A DNA stretch of 64,000 bases from Escherichia coli (GTDB lineage Bacteria > Pseudomonadota > Gammaproteobacteria > Enterobacterales > Enterobacteriaceae): assembly GCF_011881725.1 (NCBI RefSeq), contig NZ_JAATUR010000016.1:1-64000 (forward strand). Reading direction: 5' to 3'. Each line of letters opens with the position of its first letter. Positions within the stretch are counted from its first letter, which is position 1. Made by a program: the position numbers and the translations under genes. The notes under the pieces were generated by a model, which did not search any database, was not told where the DNA came from, and saw only the letters and a program-made list of their open reading frames with translations. Shown here piece after piece: positions 37,613 to 47,757 of this stretch.

Positions 37613-37939
37613 ATGTTCAAGTCACTGTTTCTGGCGGCCGCCCTGATGGCATTTACCCCGCTTGCGGCAAACGCAGGTGAAATTACCTTACTGCCATCAA
37701 TCAAATTACAAATTGGCGATCGCGATCATTATGGTAACTACTGGGACGGTGGCCACTGGCGCGATCGTGACTACTGGCACCGTAATTATGAATGGCGTAA
37801 AAACCGCTGGTGGCGTCATGATAATGGCTACCACCGTGGCTGGGATAAGCGTAAAGCGTATGAGCGTGGTTACCGTGAAGGCTGGCGCGACCGTGATGAT
37901 CATCGCGGAAAAGGCCGCGGACATGGGCATCGCCATTAA
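37613..37939 (+). CDS. ypeC: YpeC, secreted His/Arg/Trp-rich protein (DUF2502)
   Basis: A 108-residue protein with a signal peptide ([21 protein letters not shown], cleaved after residue 21). The mature part is remarkable: roughly half is Arg, His, Asp, Tyr, Trp or Gly in repeating units such as [16 protein letters not shown] and [10 protein letters not shown], ending [12 protein letters not shown]. The composition suggests a metal- or polyanion-binding periplasmic protein, but no function is known. It is separated from mntH by a REP pair. Confidence 0.9.
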   Translation: MFKSLFLAAALMAFTPLAANAGEITLLPSIKLQIGDRDHYGNYWDGGHWRDRDYWHRNYEWRKNRWWRHDNGYHRGWDKRKAYERGYREGWRDRDDHRGKGRGHGHRH

Positions 37940-37963
37940 ACGCATCCACTAATGGAGCATGTT

Positions 37964-38052
<89 letters not shown>

Positions 38053-38079
38053 ATGGTGCCAAATGCGACGCTCATTCAA

Positions 38080-39327
<1,248 letters not shown>

Positions 39328-39330
39328 CTA

Positions 39331-39352
39331 AAACATAGCCTTTGCTATGTTT
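39331..39352. promoter_or_regulatory. MntR operator of mntH
   Basis: AAACATAGC-CTTT-GCTATGTTT is a perfect 9-bp inverted repeat with a 4-base spacer, 12 bases before the mntH start codon. It matches the known E. coli MntR site. Confidence 0.9.
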
Positions 39353-39363
39353 CATGCTACGTC

Positions 39364-39382
39364 AAATGAGAATGATTATCAA
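39364..39382. promoter_or_regulatory. Fur box upstream of mntH
   Basis: AAATGAGAATGATTATCAA resembles the 19-bp Fur consensus (GATAATGATAATCATTATC), best in the GAATGATTATC core. It lies 11 bases beyond the MntR operator. Confidence 0.75.
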
Positions 39383-39521
39383 ATTCACTTGAGTGGATTG
39401 TAATGATTTATTTGATAGACCAGATTATGACTAAGAAAAGATTGCTAACTTGAATGTTGTGATTATGTTTAATGTTAGCACATTTACATAACTTTTAGCT
39501 GTAATACACACATAGCAGAAA

Positions 39522-39537
39522 TGTATGTCAGCTCACT
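39522..39537. promoter_or_regulatory. Likely CRP site of nupC
   Basis: TGTAT-GTCAGC-TCACT matches TGTGA-N6-TCACA at eight of ten positions. It lies about 30 bases before a TATAGT -10-like element at 39566-39571. nupC is known to be activated by CRP and repressed by CytR, which binds between CRP sites. Confidence 0.55.
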
Positions 39538-39651
39538 ATTTTTGAAGCTTGTCACAGGACGTCATTATAGTGTGTGTCAGATCTCGTTTTCCTTAACCAT
39601 GTTACATAGAATGTGCAAGGAAATTTAACCTGCCTCATATTTGGAGCAAAT

Positions 39652-40854
39652 ATGGACCGCGTCCTTCATTTTGTACTGGCACTTGCCGTTGTTGCGATTC
39701 TCGCACTGCTGGTAAGCAGTGACCGCAAAAAAATTCGTATTCGTTATGTTATTCAACTGCTTGTTATCGAAGTGTTACTGGCGTGGTTCTTCCTGAACTC
39801 CGACGTTGGTCTGGGCTTCGTGAAAGGCTTTTCCGAAATGTTCGAAAAACTGCTCGGATTTGCCAACGAAGGGACTAACTTCGTCTTTGGTAGTATGAAT
39901 GATCAAGGCCTGGCATTCTTCTTCCTGAAAGTGCTGTGCCCAATCGTCTTTATCTCTGCGCTGATCGGTATTCTCCAGCACATTCGCGTATTGCCGGTGA
40001 TTATCCGCGCAATTGGTTTCCTGCTCTCCAAAGTCAACGGAATGGGCAAACTGGAATCCTTTAACGCCGTCAGCTCCCTGATTCTGGGTCAGTCTGAAAA
40101 CTTCATCGCGTATAAAGATATTCTCGGCAAAATGTCCCGCAACCGCATGTACACCATGGCAGCGACGGCGATGTCTACCGTCTCCATGTCTATTGTGGGC
40201 GCGTACATGACGATGCTGGAACCGAAATACGTGGTTGCTGCGCTGGTTCTGAACATGTTCAGCACCTTTATCGTACTGTCACTGATCAACCCTTACCGTG
40301 TTGATGCCAGCGAAGAGAATATCCAGATGTCTAACCTGCACGAAGGACAGAGTTTCTTCGAAATGCTGGGTGAATACATTCTGGCGGGCTTCAAAGTGGC
40401 GATTATCGTTGCCGCGATGCTGATCGGCTTTATCGCGCTGATCGCAGCACTGAATGCTCTCTTCGCAACAGTGACCGGCTGGTTCGGCTACAGCATCTCC
40501 TTCCAGGGAATTCTGGGTTACATCTTCTATCCGATTGCATGGGTAATGGGTGTACCATCCAGCGAAGCGCTTCAGGTAGGCAGTATCATGGCGACCAAAC
40601 TGGTTTCCAACGAGTTCGTTGCGATGATGGATCTGCAGAAAATTGCCTCCACACTTTCTCCGCGTGCGGAAGGCATCATCTCTGTATTCCTGGTTTCCTT
40701 CGCTAACTTCTCTTCAATCGGGATTATCGCGGGGGCGATTAAAGGTCTGAACGAAGAGCAAGGTAACGTAGTTTCTCGCTTTGGTCTGAAACTGGTTTAC
40801 GGCTCTACGCTGGTGAGCGTGCTGTCTGCGTCAATCGCAGCACTGGTGCTGTAA
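39652..40854 (+). CDS. nupC: NupC, concentrative nucleoside transporter
   Basis: A 400-residue proton-coupled nucleoside symporter of the CNT family, preferring pyrimidine nucleosides and adenosine. Typical CNT features are visible: the GQSENF motif of the nucleoside site (Gln/Glu, about residues 150-155), the PSSEA motif (about 302) and the [10 protein letters not shown] stretch (about residues 348-357). The start at 39652 ([11 protein letters not shown]) is preceded by GGAGC. An upstream in-frame ATG at 39613 has no support. A strong terminator follows. Confidence 0.95.
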   Translation: MDRVLHFVLALAVVAILALLVSSDRKKIRIRYVIQLLVIEVLLAWFFLNSDVGLGFVKGFSEMFEKLLGFANEGTNFVFGSMNDQGLAFFFLKVLCPIVFISALIGILQHIRVLPVIIRAIGFLLSKVNGMGKLESFNAVSSLILGQSENFIAYKDILGKMSRNRMYTMAATAMSTVSMSIVGAYMTMLEPKYVVAALVLNMFSTFIVLSLINPYRVDASEENIQMSNLHEGQSFFEMLGEYILAGFKVAIIVAAMLIGFIALIAALNALFATVTGWFGYSISFQGILGYIFYPIAWVMGVPSSEALQVGSIMATKLVSNEFVAMMDLQKIASTLSPRAEGIISVFLVSFANFSSIGIIAGAIKGLNEEQGNVVSRFGLKLVYGSTLVSVLSASIAALVL

Positions 40855-40866
40855 AATAATCCAATC

Positions 40867-40901
40867 AAAAAGCCGGGGTAATTCCAATCCCCGGCTTTTT
40901 T
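40867..40901. terminator. nupC/pdeA bidirectional terminator
   Basis: AAAAAGCCGGGG pairs with CCCCGGCTTTTTT, with T-runs on both strands, in the 54-base gap between two converging genes. Confidence 0.9.
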
Positions 40902-40908
40902 ATGCCTG

Positions 40909-43098
40909 TTAATCAACTAATGGCTGTGGGCGGCCAATCAAATACCCTTGCAGATATTGCACTCCAAGTTTATGCAATAGCGCCTGCTGTTGTTGCGTCT
41001 CGACAAACTCTGCGACCACACTCAATGATTTCGCTTTTGCCAGATCGATAATTGATCTCACGATCATCGCATCCAGCGTGTTCGTAACGATATCTTTCAC
41101 AAAGACACCATCAATCTTGATGATATCAGCCTGCAAACGCTTTAACCGTTCGTAGTTGGCATAGCCAGTGCCAAAATCATCAATCGCAATACGAAAACCA
41201 AACTTATGCAGTTGGTCGATGTTGTACATACTACTTTCTGCATTAGAAAACGCCTGCTCCTCGGTGATCTCAAGAATGACCGTCTCCGGGGAGATGTGAT
41301 AACGCTTGAACAAACGAATAATCCGACCAGCGATATTCTTTTGCAGCAAAGTGAGCGGCATTAAATTAACTGAAAAGCGCGGGCCTTTCTTGTCGCAAGG
41401 GTGAGTTGCCAGCCACTTCAACAGGGATTCCAGCACCTGTAAATCGAATCGCGTACTCAGGTTAAATTGGGCAATAAGCGGCAAAAATTTATCAGGCGTC
41501 ATTATGCCGCCGTCGTATTTCAGACGCGCAAGGATTTCATCGTAACCTTCTCCGTCCTTGTTGCGAATGGGCTGGGCATAGAGCAGCAAATCCCCCTTAT
41601 CTAGCGCCTTACGGATAGTATTGAGTAACAACACCTGTTTGCTTGTCTGCCCGGATGCAATCTCCTCTCGACTATCCAACGCCATCGCGTGGTGATGAAC
41701 GCAGGATTGTTCTGCCAGCCAGCTCAACTGCCCCAGCATTGGCTGAAGGGTATCCCGATTACCGTCAAAACGTCCCCAGGCAGCACCATAGCCCATATCC
41801 AGTCCGGTGTTGTTCCAGTGAATTTGGCGACTGTTGAGAACGTTAATCATATGCTGTAACCGCCCTTCCGTTTCCGGCCCGGTCAGTACTAACAGCAATT
41901 CGCTCCCCGGCAATTGATACAACTTTTCATTTTCCTGCATCAACGGCAGCAGCGTACGGTAAATTGAGCGAATACAATGAACGCGCATCACTAACCCGTA
42001 ATGGCGACTCATAAACTCAAGATTATCAATGCGCAGACAGCAAAAACTCTTACCTGCCTCTTGCTCCTGCGATTGCTCCAGTGCACGAAAGTTGGGTAAT
42101 AGCGTTAATGGATCGGTCAGCGCCTGCAAATGCCAGCGACGATTAAGCCATTCGCTACGATGATAAATGCGCACCATATAAAGTAAGCAGATGCTAAATG
42201 AAATCAACACCGCGAGAATAAATGCCAGCGAATATTCTGTTTCCACCCCTTGTAAAAAATTCTGGTTGTAGTTCAGGAGGAAAAGCGTAGATACAGCCCA
42301 GGTAAGATTTAAAAACGGATATCGAAGCTTACCAACACCGAGGGTAAAGATAATAAAGAAAACAGGTACCAGGTAGCCGGCGATAAAGTCGTTTTCATAA
42401 GGCGTACACATCAGAAGTAGCAATACGCTAAGAGTCGCCAGCCAACTTAAGGTAAATGTGCGTTTCTCTTTATTCAGCGACGGAGCGATATCCCTGCGCC
42501 ACAATATCTGCGCAAAGTGAGGACTTACAATCATGCGAGTGAGATAGTAAAAGAACATGTTGTAAATCAACACTGCGGTGAAAAGACTCAGTAAATCAAC
42601 TACCGTGAAAATCGCATCGGCATCGCTGAAAAAGGTCGATATCTTTAGTGGGAAATCAAAGAACCCGCCCACCAGATACATGCTGCATTTGATGCCGATC
42701 GGCGCCACCAGGCCAAGCCAGAAGAGACGTTGCCAGACGTTTCGTGTGGCCAATCCATAGCGCCAACGCGTTCCCAACTGCCAGCGTAAGAGAGCACAGG
42801 CACACAGCGCAGCAAACGTCTGGCTGCCAAGCATGACGGCGGTTTGCAAAAATGAGAGATGAAAATTCCAAAGATTGGTGCAAAACATTCCACATAAAAA
42901 GGGAACGACACCGCGCCAGCCGAAGATAAACAATATTGATAGCATTACGCACAGTGGCATCCACGCCAGGAAAATATAGCCGGAATGGATAACAGCAAGT
43001 GGCGAAATAAAACGGGATAACTGAATAAGTACCACGGTGAGCGTAAACGCTAGTGTAAATATCTTGATATTTTTTAACAGATTATGCTCCACAAACAT
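40909..43098 (-). CDS. pdeA: PdeA, membrane EAL-domain c-di-GMP phosphodiesterase
   Basis: A 729-residue protein with an N-terminal membrane domain of about eight hydrophobic segments (to about residue 310), a degenerate GGDEF domain (about 330-470) and a C-terminal EAL domain (about 485-729). The GGDEF signature is replaced by PGSEL, so no cyclase activity is expected. EAL residues look intact: EIL in place of EAL, FSVNL, EITEEQ, IDDFGTGY, IKIDGV, VVAEFVET, YLQGYLIG. I start at the ATG at 43098 (MFVEHNLLKN), which gives the K-12 length; the frame is open 23 codons further upstream. Confidence 0.92.
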   Translation of the reverse strand: MFVEHNLLKNIKIFTLAFTLTVVLIQLSRFISPLAVIHSGYIFLAWMPLCVMLSILFIFGWRGVVPFLCGMFCTNLWNFHLSFLQTAVMLGSQTFAALCACALLRWQLGTRWRYGLATRNVWQRLFWLGLVAPIGIKCSMYLVGGFFDFPLKISTFFSDADAIFTVVDLLSLFTAVLIYNMFFYYLTRMIVSPHFAQILWRRDIAPSLNKEKRTFTLSWLATLSVLLLLMCTPYENDFIAGYLVPVFFIIFTLGVGKLRYPFLNLTWAVSTLFLLNYNQNFLQGVETEYSLAFILAVLISFSICLLYMVRIYHRSEWLNRRWHLQALTDPLTLLPNFRALEQSQEQEAGKSFCCLRIDNLEFMSRHYGLVMRVHCIRSIYRTLLPLMQENEKLYQLPGSELLLVLTGPETEGRLQHMINVLNSRQIHWNNTGLDMGYGAAWGRFDGNRDTLQPMLGQLSWLAEQSCVHHHAMALDSREEIASGQTSKQVLLLNTIRKALDKGDLLLYAQPIRNKDGEGYDEILARLKYDGGIMTPDKFLPLIAQFNLSTRFDLQVLESLLKWLATHPCDKKGPRFSVNLMPLTLLQKNIAGRIIRLFKRYHISPETVILEITEEQAFSNAESSMYNIDQLHKFGFRIAIDDFGTGYANYERLKRLQADIIKIDGVFVKDIVTNTLDAMIVRSIIDLAKAKSLSVVAEFVETQQQQALLHKLGVQYLQGYLIGRPQPLVD

Positions 43099-43270
43099 GA
43101 GTACACTACTCTCACTGATCGAGGTTTTAGGCTCACAAATAATAAGTTTATTCACATCCTGAAGCAAACTGGGGCCACCCTATTGCCGATATTTCATCCA
43201 ATGATGTTTCCACCTGGCGGCACTCATCAGGACGTAGACTGTATTACAAAAGCGGAAAAAAGCAGAAACA

Positions 43271-43298
43271 AAAAACCCCCGCTTCGCAGCGAGGGTTT
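43271..43298 (-). terminator. Terminator of the tRNA-Ala operon
   Basis: On the minus strand ACCCTCGCT pairs with AGCGGGGGT (one G-T pair), followed by a run of T, just 7 bases after the second tRNA-Ala. Confidence 0.85.
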
Positions 43299-43304
43299 GA
43301 AATT

Positions 43305-43380
<76 letters not shown>

Positions 43381-43419
43381 ACGAGTCGTTTACGTACCAA
43401 ATTTGCTGGGTGCAAATTT

Positions 43420-43495
<76 letters not shown>

Positions 43496-43527
43496 GTCAC
43501 GTAAAGCTTGTCGAGTTGACGGGCGGC

Positions 43528-43556
43528 ATCATATGAATTCCGCCTGAATGTGTCAA
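43528..43556 (-). promoter_or_regulatory. Promoter of the alaWX tRNA operon
   Basis: On the minus strand TTGACA (43556-43551), 17 bases, then TATGAT (43533-43528). A GC-rich discriminator (GCCGCCCG) follows, as in promoters under stringent control. Confidence 0.85.
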
Positions 43557-43715
43557 CGGCAAATTGCAGCGCGTAGTTTCAATCGCTGAAAAATCAGGCA
43601 AATGAACTATTTTGGATAGTCGCTCGCATTCAGTAGTTATTCCTGTCACGGTTTCTTGTAAAGTGATGTTATAAAATGAACCGCTAATAGACCCACAATT
43701 ATTCAGGGAATTGTT

Positions 43716-44075
43716 ATGTTCAAGGAGATGATGACGCCAGATGAACTTGCCAGGCTGACCGGTTATAGCCGTCAGACCATCAATAAATGGGTACGCAAGC
43801 AAGGCTGGGCGACATCACCAAAACCTGGTGTCCAGGGTGGCAAGGCCCGACTGATTCACGTCAATAAACAAGTTCGTGAATATATTCGTAATGCAGAACG
43901 CCCGGATGGTCAGGGAGAAGCACCTGAACTGTCTGGTGATACGCCACTTGAAGTGCTGCTGGCGACGCTGGCGAAAGAGATGACGCCTCTTGAACAAAAA
44001 CAGTTTACATCCTTGATTCTGCGGGAAGGGATTATCGGATTATTACAACGCTTAGGGATTCGCGACAGCAAATAA
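43716..44075 (+). CDS. yfeC: YfeC, small DNA-binding protein (DUF1323)
   Basis: A 119-residue protein whose N-terminal half is a winged helix of the Mu-repressor/MuA or MerR-like kind: MTPDELARLTGYSRQTINKW, then a basic turn KPGVQGGKARLI and VREYIRN. The second half is a helical tail ending LLQRLGIRDS. It is clearly paralogous to YfeD, which begins 1 base after its stop. The target and role are unknown; K-12 work links it to regulation of extracellular DNA release. An ATG two codons on would fit nearly as well, but 43716 matches the K-12 form. Confidence 0.88.
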   Translation: MFKEMMTPDELARLTGYSRQTINKWVRKQGWATSPKPGVQGGKARLIHVNKQVREYIRNAERPDGQGEAPELSGDTPLEVLLATLAKEMTPLEQKQFTSLILREGIIGLLQRLGIRDSK

Positions 44076-44076
44076 T

Positions 44077-44469
44077 ATGAAAAGATTACGCAATAAAATG
44101 ACCACCGAAGAACTGGCGGAATGCCTCGGTGTGGCTAAACAAACGGTTAACCGTTGGATCAGAGAAAAAGGCTGGAGAACGGAAAAATTTCCCGGAGTGA
44201 AAGGCGGTCGCGCCAGACTTATTCTGGTCGATTCGCAGGTTTGCGAGTTTATTCAGAACACACCTGCATTTCATAACACACCAATGTTGCTGGAAGCTGA
44301 AGAGAGAATTGCTGAATACGCTCCTGGAGCACGCGCCCCGGCGTATCGACAAATCATCAACGCGATAGACAATATGACAGACATTGAGCAGGAAAAAGTC
44401 GCGCAATTTTTGTCACGTGAAGGAATTCGCAATTTCCTCGCCCGTCTCGATATTGACGAGTCAGCATAA
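44077..44469 (+). CDS. yfeD: YfeD, paralogue of YfeC (DUF1323)
   Basis: A 130-residue paralogue of YfeC with the same layout: MTTEELAECLGVAKQTVNRW as helix-turn-helix, then FPGVKGGRARLILVDSQV, and a C-terminal SREGIRNFLARL that mirrors LREGIIGLLQRL in YfeC. The two are co-transcribed (1-base gap), suggesting they act as a heteromer. No target is known. A terminator hairpin follows within 15 bases. Confidence 0.88.
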   Translation: MKRLRNKMTTEELAECLGVAKQTVNRWIREKGWRTEKFPGVKGGRARLILVDSQVCEFIQNTPAFHNTPMLLEAEERIAEYAPGARAPAYRQIINAIDNMTDIEQEKVAQFLSREGIRNFLARLDIDESA

Positions 44470-44475
44470 ATAAAT

Positions 44476-44502
44476 AACGGCAGGATACTATCTCCTGCCG
44501 TT
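44476..44502. terminator. yfeD/gltX bidirectional terminator
   Basis: AACGGCAGGA (44476-44485) pairs perfectly with TCCTGCCGTT (44493-44502), between two converging genes, followed by TATCTTTT. Confidence 0.85.
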
Positions 44503-44519
44503 TATCTTTTATGCGCTAA

Positions 44520-45935
44520 TTACTGCTGGTTTTCGCGTTCAGTAATAAACGCCAGCGCTTTGTTGATGCGCTCGATGCTACGTGCTTTGCCGATCGCGTG
44601 AACGGTAACATCCAGTGCCGGAGACTGCCCCGCACCAGTAACGGCGACACGCAGCGGCATACCGACTTTGCCCATCCCCACTTCCAGTTCATCCGCCGTT
44701 GCCTGAATAGCGTGATGAACATTTTCAGCGGTCCAGTCAGTAATCGCGGCCAGTTTGTCACGTACCACTTCCAGCGGCTGACGCGCTACCGGACGCAGAT
44801 GTTTTTTCGCGGCGTCGGCATCAAACTCAGCAAAATCTTCGTAGAAATAACGGCAGCTTTGCGCCATCTCTTTGAGCGTTTTGCAGCGTTCACCCAACAG
44901 TTTCACCAGATCCGCCAGTTGCGGGCCATTACGGGTATCGATATTTTCCTGCTCGATGTGCCACTGTAAGTGGGTAGCCACATACTCCGGTGGCAGTGCA
45001 TTAATGTAGTGATGGTTCAACCACAGCAGTTTATCAGTGTTGAACGCACTGGCAGATTTGCTGACGGCATTCAGGGTGAAGTACTTGATCATCTCTTCAC
45101 GGGTGAAGATTTCCTGATCGCCGTGGGACCAGCCCAGACGCACCAGATAGTTCAACAGTGCTTCTGGCAGATAGCCGTCATCACGATACTGCATTACGCT
45201 GACTGCACCGTGGCGTTTGGACAATTTTTTACCGTCATCGCCGTTGATCATAGAAACGTGCGCGTAAACCGGTACGGGCGCTTTCAGCGCTTTCAGAATG
45301 TTGATCTGGCGCGGCGTGTTGTTGATATGGTCTTCACCACGGATAACGTGAGTAATTTCCATATCCCAGTCGTCGACAACCACACAGAAGTTATAGGTCG
45401 GAGAACCATCGGTACGACGGATAATCAGATCATCCAGCTCCTGGTTGCTAAACTCGATCGGACCACGGATCTGGTCGTCAAAAACAACGGAACCTTCCTG
45501 CGGGTTAGCAAAACGTACAACGCACGGTTCATCATCAGCGTGATGCTCATGACTGTGGCGGCAGCGGCCGTCATAACGTGGCTTCTCGCCTTTTGCCATC
45601 TGCTCTTCACGCAGCGCTTCGAGACGCTCTTTAGAGCAGTAGCATTTATAAGCAGTGCCCTCTTCCAGCATCTGATCGATAACCGCATTGTAGCGATCAA
45701 AACGTTTGGTCTGGAAGTACGGGCCTTCATCCCACTCCAGACTCAGCCAGTTCATGCCATCCATAATGGCTTCGATAGCTTCCGGCGTGGAACGCTCAAG
45801 ATCGGTGTCTTCAATACGCAGCACGAACTCACCGCCGTGGTTACGTGCAAAAAGCCAGGAGTAAAGAGCAGTACGCGCGCCGCCAACGTGCAGATAGCCT
45901 GTTGGGCTTGGCGCGAAGCGAGTTTTGATTTTCAT
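44520..45935 (-). CDS. gltX: GltX, glutamyl-tRNA synthetase
   Basis: A 471-residue class I aminoacyl-tRNA synthetase that charges tRNA-Glu. The HIGH-type motif is [20 protein letters not shown] (residues 8-27). The KMSKS-type motif is [13 protein letters not shown] (about residues 234-246). Zinc ligands lie in CYCSKE and the downstream CRH (about 98-127). It has the full family length. It is divergent from the tRNA-Val/Lys operon, from which it is separated by 258 bases. Confidence 0.97.
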   Translation of the reverse strand: MKIKTRFAPSPTGYLHVGGARTALYSWLFARNHGGEFVLRIEDTDLERSTPEAIEAIMDGMNWLSLEWDEGPYFQTKRFDRYNAVIDQMLEEGTAYKCYCSKERLEALREEQMAKGEKPRYDGRCRHSHEHHADDEPCVVRFANPQEGSVVFDDQIRGPIEFSNQELDDLIIRRTDGSPTYNFCVVVDDWDMEITHVIRGEDHINNTPRQINILKALKAPVPVYAHVSMINGDDGKKLSKRHGAVSVMQYRDDGYLPEALLNYLVRLGWSHGDQEIFTREEMIKYFTLNAVSKSASAFNTDKLLWLNHHYINALPPEYVATHLQWHIEQENIDTRNGPQLADLVKLLGERCKTLKEMAQSCRYFYEDFAEFDADAAKKHLRPVARQPLEVVRDKLAAITDWTAENVHHAIQATADELEVGMGKVGMPLRVAVTGAGQSPALDVTVHAIGKARSIERINKALAFITERENQQ

Positions 45936-46148
45936 GAAATGGCCTTACGTTTAGAAAGATGCCGACAACCGGCAAATCCTGGAAAAATTGAGTGGGCGAT
46001 ATTCTATCACTCCCGCCTGATTCCTCAATGTAGTTCGGGTTGCTACATGATGCATTATTGTTTTCGTTGAGAAATTGCGCAACACGACCTGTTTTGCGAT
46101 CATCTTGCTTAAATTTACGACGAACGAACATTTTCTTTAGAAAATGCG

Positions 46149-46176
46149 TTGACTCATTTTGAACTCTCCCTATAAT
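46149..46176 (+). promoter_or_regulatory. Promoter of the valUXY-lysV tRNA operon
   Basis: TTGACT (46149-46154), a 16-base spacer and TATAAT (46171-46176), followed by the discriminator GCGACTCC. Transcription would begin about 10 bases before the first tRNA. Confidence 0.85.
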
Positions 46177-46193
46177 GCGACTCCACACAGCGG

Positions 46194-46269
46194 GGGTGAT
46201 TAGCTCAGCTGGGAGAGCACCTCCCTTACAAGGAGGGGGTCGGCGGTTCGATCCCGTCATCACCCACCA
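46194..46269 (+). tRNA. valU: tRNA-Val (TAC anticodon)
   Basis: A 76-base tRNA with encoded CCA: 5' GGGTGATTAGCTCAGCTGGG, anticodon loop CCTTACAAG with TAC, T-loop GGTTCGATCC. It is the first of three identical copies. Confidence 0.97.
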
Positions 46270-46313
46270 ACTACTTTATGTAGTCTCCGCCGTGTAGCAA
46301 GAAATTGAGAAGT

Positions 46314-46389
46314 GGGTGATTAGCTCAGCTGGGAGAGCACCTCCCTTACAAGGAGGGGGTCGGCGGTTCGATCCCGTCATCACCCACCA
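46314..46389 (+). tRNA. valX: tRNA-Val (TAC anticodon)
   Basis: The second exact copy of the 76-base tRNA-Val, 44 bases after the first. It is processed from the same transcript. Confidence 0.97.
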
Positions 46390-46435
46390 CTTTCTCGCCA
46401 GCTAAATTTCTTGTAAAAATATGAAGTACCGAAGT

Positions 46436-46511
46436 GGGTGATTAGCTCAGCTGGGAGAGCACCTCCCTTACAAGGAGGGGGTCGGCGGTTCGATCCCGTC
46501 ATCACCCACCA
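46436..46511 (+). tRNA. valY: tRNA-Val (TAC anticodon)
   Basis: The third exact copy of tRNA-Val, 46 bases after the second and 4 bases before the tRNA-Lys. Confidence 0.97.
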
Positions 46512-46515
46512 CTTC

Positions 46516-46591
46516 GGGTCGTTAGCTCAGTTGGTAGAGCAGTTGACTTTTAATCAATTGGTCGCAGGTTCGAATCCTGCACGACCCACCA
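46516..46591 (+). tRNA. lysV: tRNA-Lys (TTT anticodon)
   Basis: A 76-base tRNA with encoded CCA: GGGTCGTTAGCTCAGTTGGT at the 5' end, anticodon loop ACTTTTAAT with TTT, T-loop GGTTCGAATCC. It is last in the operon and directly followed by a terminator. Its last 18 bases are repeated 156 bp downstream. Confidence 0.97.
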
Positions 46592-46787
46592 ATGTAAAAA
46601 AGCGCCCTAAAGGCGCTTTTTTGCTATCTGCCATATTCAAAGATTCGAACCTGCTGCAGGTTCGAGTTGAGCGCAGTGAAACAACGGAGCCGCTCGCGGC
46701 GACGGCCCGAAGGGCGAGCGAAGCGAGTCATCCTGCACGACCCACCAATGTAAAAAAGCGCCCTAAAGGCGCTTTTTTGCTATCTGC
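46574..46787 (+). repeat. Direct repeat of the lysV 3' end plus terminator
   Basis: An exact 58-base sequence, from ATCCTGCACGACCCACCA through the terminator to GCTATCTGC, occurs at 46574-46631 and again at 46730-46787. The 98-base spacer holds the palindrome CGAACCTG-CTG-CAGGTTCG, which copies the tRNA T-arm in both orientations, and a GC-rich stem-forming stretch. The result is a second tRNA-Lys 3' end with CCA and its own terminator, but no tRNA body. Confidence 0.9.
46596..46622 (+). terminator. Terminator of the valUXY-lysV operon
   Basis: AAAAAAGCGCC-CTAAA-GGCGCTTTTTT is a classic rho-independent terminator starting about 5 bases after lysV. An identical copy lies 156 bp downstream (46752-46778). 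Confidence 0.92.
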
Positions 46788-46798
46788 GATATTTTCTT

Positions 46799-47683
46799 TC
46801 ACGCTATCAAAGCATTAACCAATCTCTCAAGCGCTGGCGTTGCCTGTTGCTGTTCATAAACAATGTACAAATCTGCCGGAATACGCTCCTCAAGTGGTCG
46901 AAATACCACACCCGGCCAGCTCATTTGGGCATAGCTATCTGCCATTAAGGTCACGCCCAGGCCCATACTGATCATCGCCAGTACGGTTTGCGGCTCTACA
47001 GCCTCCCGGACGATCATCGGAGCAAACCCCGCCTGTTGGCAAACGCGCTGCAAAAATGCCCAGTCGGAATGGACCGATGGCAGCGTCACAAAGTATTCAT
47101 TGCGCAATGCCGTTAACGGGATAGCGTTTTCGCAAGCCAGATGATGATCTTCCGGTATCGCCACCAAAAAGGAGGATTCGTGTAATCGCAGACTGGTAAA
47201 TCCCGTTGTGGGTTCAATGGCCATCCGCCAGATACCTGCGTCCAGTTCCCGCCGCTCAAGCAATGCCATTTGCATCCCTGGCGATTTTTCACGAAATGAG
47301 ACATGAACATTAGGGCACTCTTTCAAAAACCGCCGCATCGCCGGACGCATTCGCCCCCACATTGCGGTTCCCACCACACCCAGCTCAATGCGCCCTGCCT
47401 CACCACGACCGATCTGCTCTACCCTTGCCAGCGCCTGACTGGCATTAGCCAGCAATCGACGTGACTCTTCCAGTAGAATTTTTCCGGCGTGAGTGAGCGC
47501 CACACTACGCGAATGACGAACGAACAGCAACGTGCCCAGTTGTTGCTCCAGATCTTTAATATGAATACTTAATGGCGGTTGCGACATATTCAGCCGCGCA
47601 GCCGCCCGCCCAAAGTGAAGTTCTTCGGCGACCGCAAGAAAATAGCGCAATAACTTGAGATCAATACGATGCGTACTTTCCAT
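46799..47683 (-). CDS. xapR: XapR, LysR-type activator of xanthosine catabolism
   Basis: A 294-residue LysR-type regulator. The winged helix (FGRAAARLNMSQPPLSIHIK, residues 24-43) leads to an effector-binding domain (about 90-290). It activates xapAB in response to xanthosine in K-12. Compared with the K-12 sequence I recall, the DNA-binding region is nearly identical but the effector domain differs at many positions. It lies downstream of xapB on the same strand. Possible operators are the TCAA-N7-TTGA dyads at 49998 and 52444. Confidence 0.93.
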   Translation of the reverse strand: MESTHRIDLKLLRYFLAVAEELHFGRAAARLNMSQPPLSIHIKDLEQQLGTLLFVRHSRSVALTHAGKILLEESRRLLANASQALARVEQIGRGEAGRIELGVVGTAMWGRMRPAMRRFLKECPNVHVSFREKSPGMQMALLERRELDAGIWRMAIEPTTGFTSLRLHESSFLVAIPEDHHLACENAIPLTALRNEYFVTLPSVHSDWAFLQRVCQQAGFAPMIVREAVEPQTVLAMISMGLGVTLMADSYAQMSWPGVVFRPLEERIPADLYIVYEQQQATPALERLVNALIA

Positions 47684-47757
47684 AATTATTGCGCTCCATA
47701 CGGTATGAGTAAGGCTGCAAATTTAACACATTGCAATCAAGGAAAACCCTGTTTACA

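Noticed and set aside
37662-37952. Alternative-frame and antisense ORFs over ypeC
   Set aside because: They arise from the repetitive composition of ypeC; only the ypeC frame has a signal peptide and a good start.
44970-46070. 366-codon plus-strand open frame
   Set aside because: It lies fully antisense to gltX, a conserved synthetase, and resembles no family. Long shadow frames are common opposite strongly coding DNA.
46194-46591. Regular repeats considered as a CRISPR array
   Set aside because: The units are complete tRNA genes with cloverleaf features and CCA ends.
46438-46818. 126-codon plus-strand frame with a repeated NVKKRPKGAFLLSAI block
   Set aside because: It reads through a tRNA-Val, the tRNA-Lys and both terminators; the repeat is the duplicated terminator, not a protein repeat.
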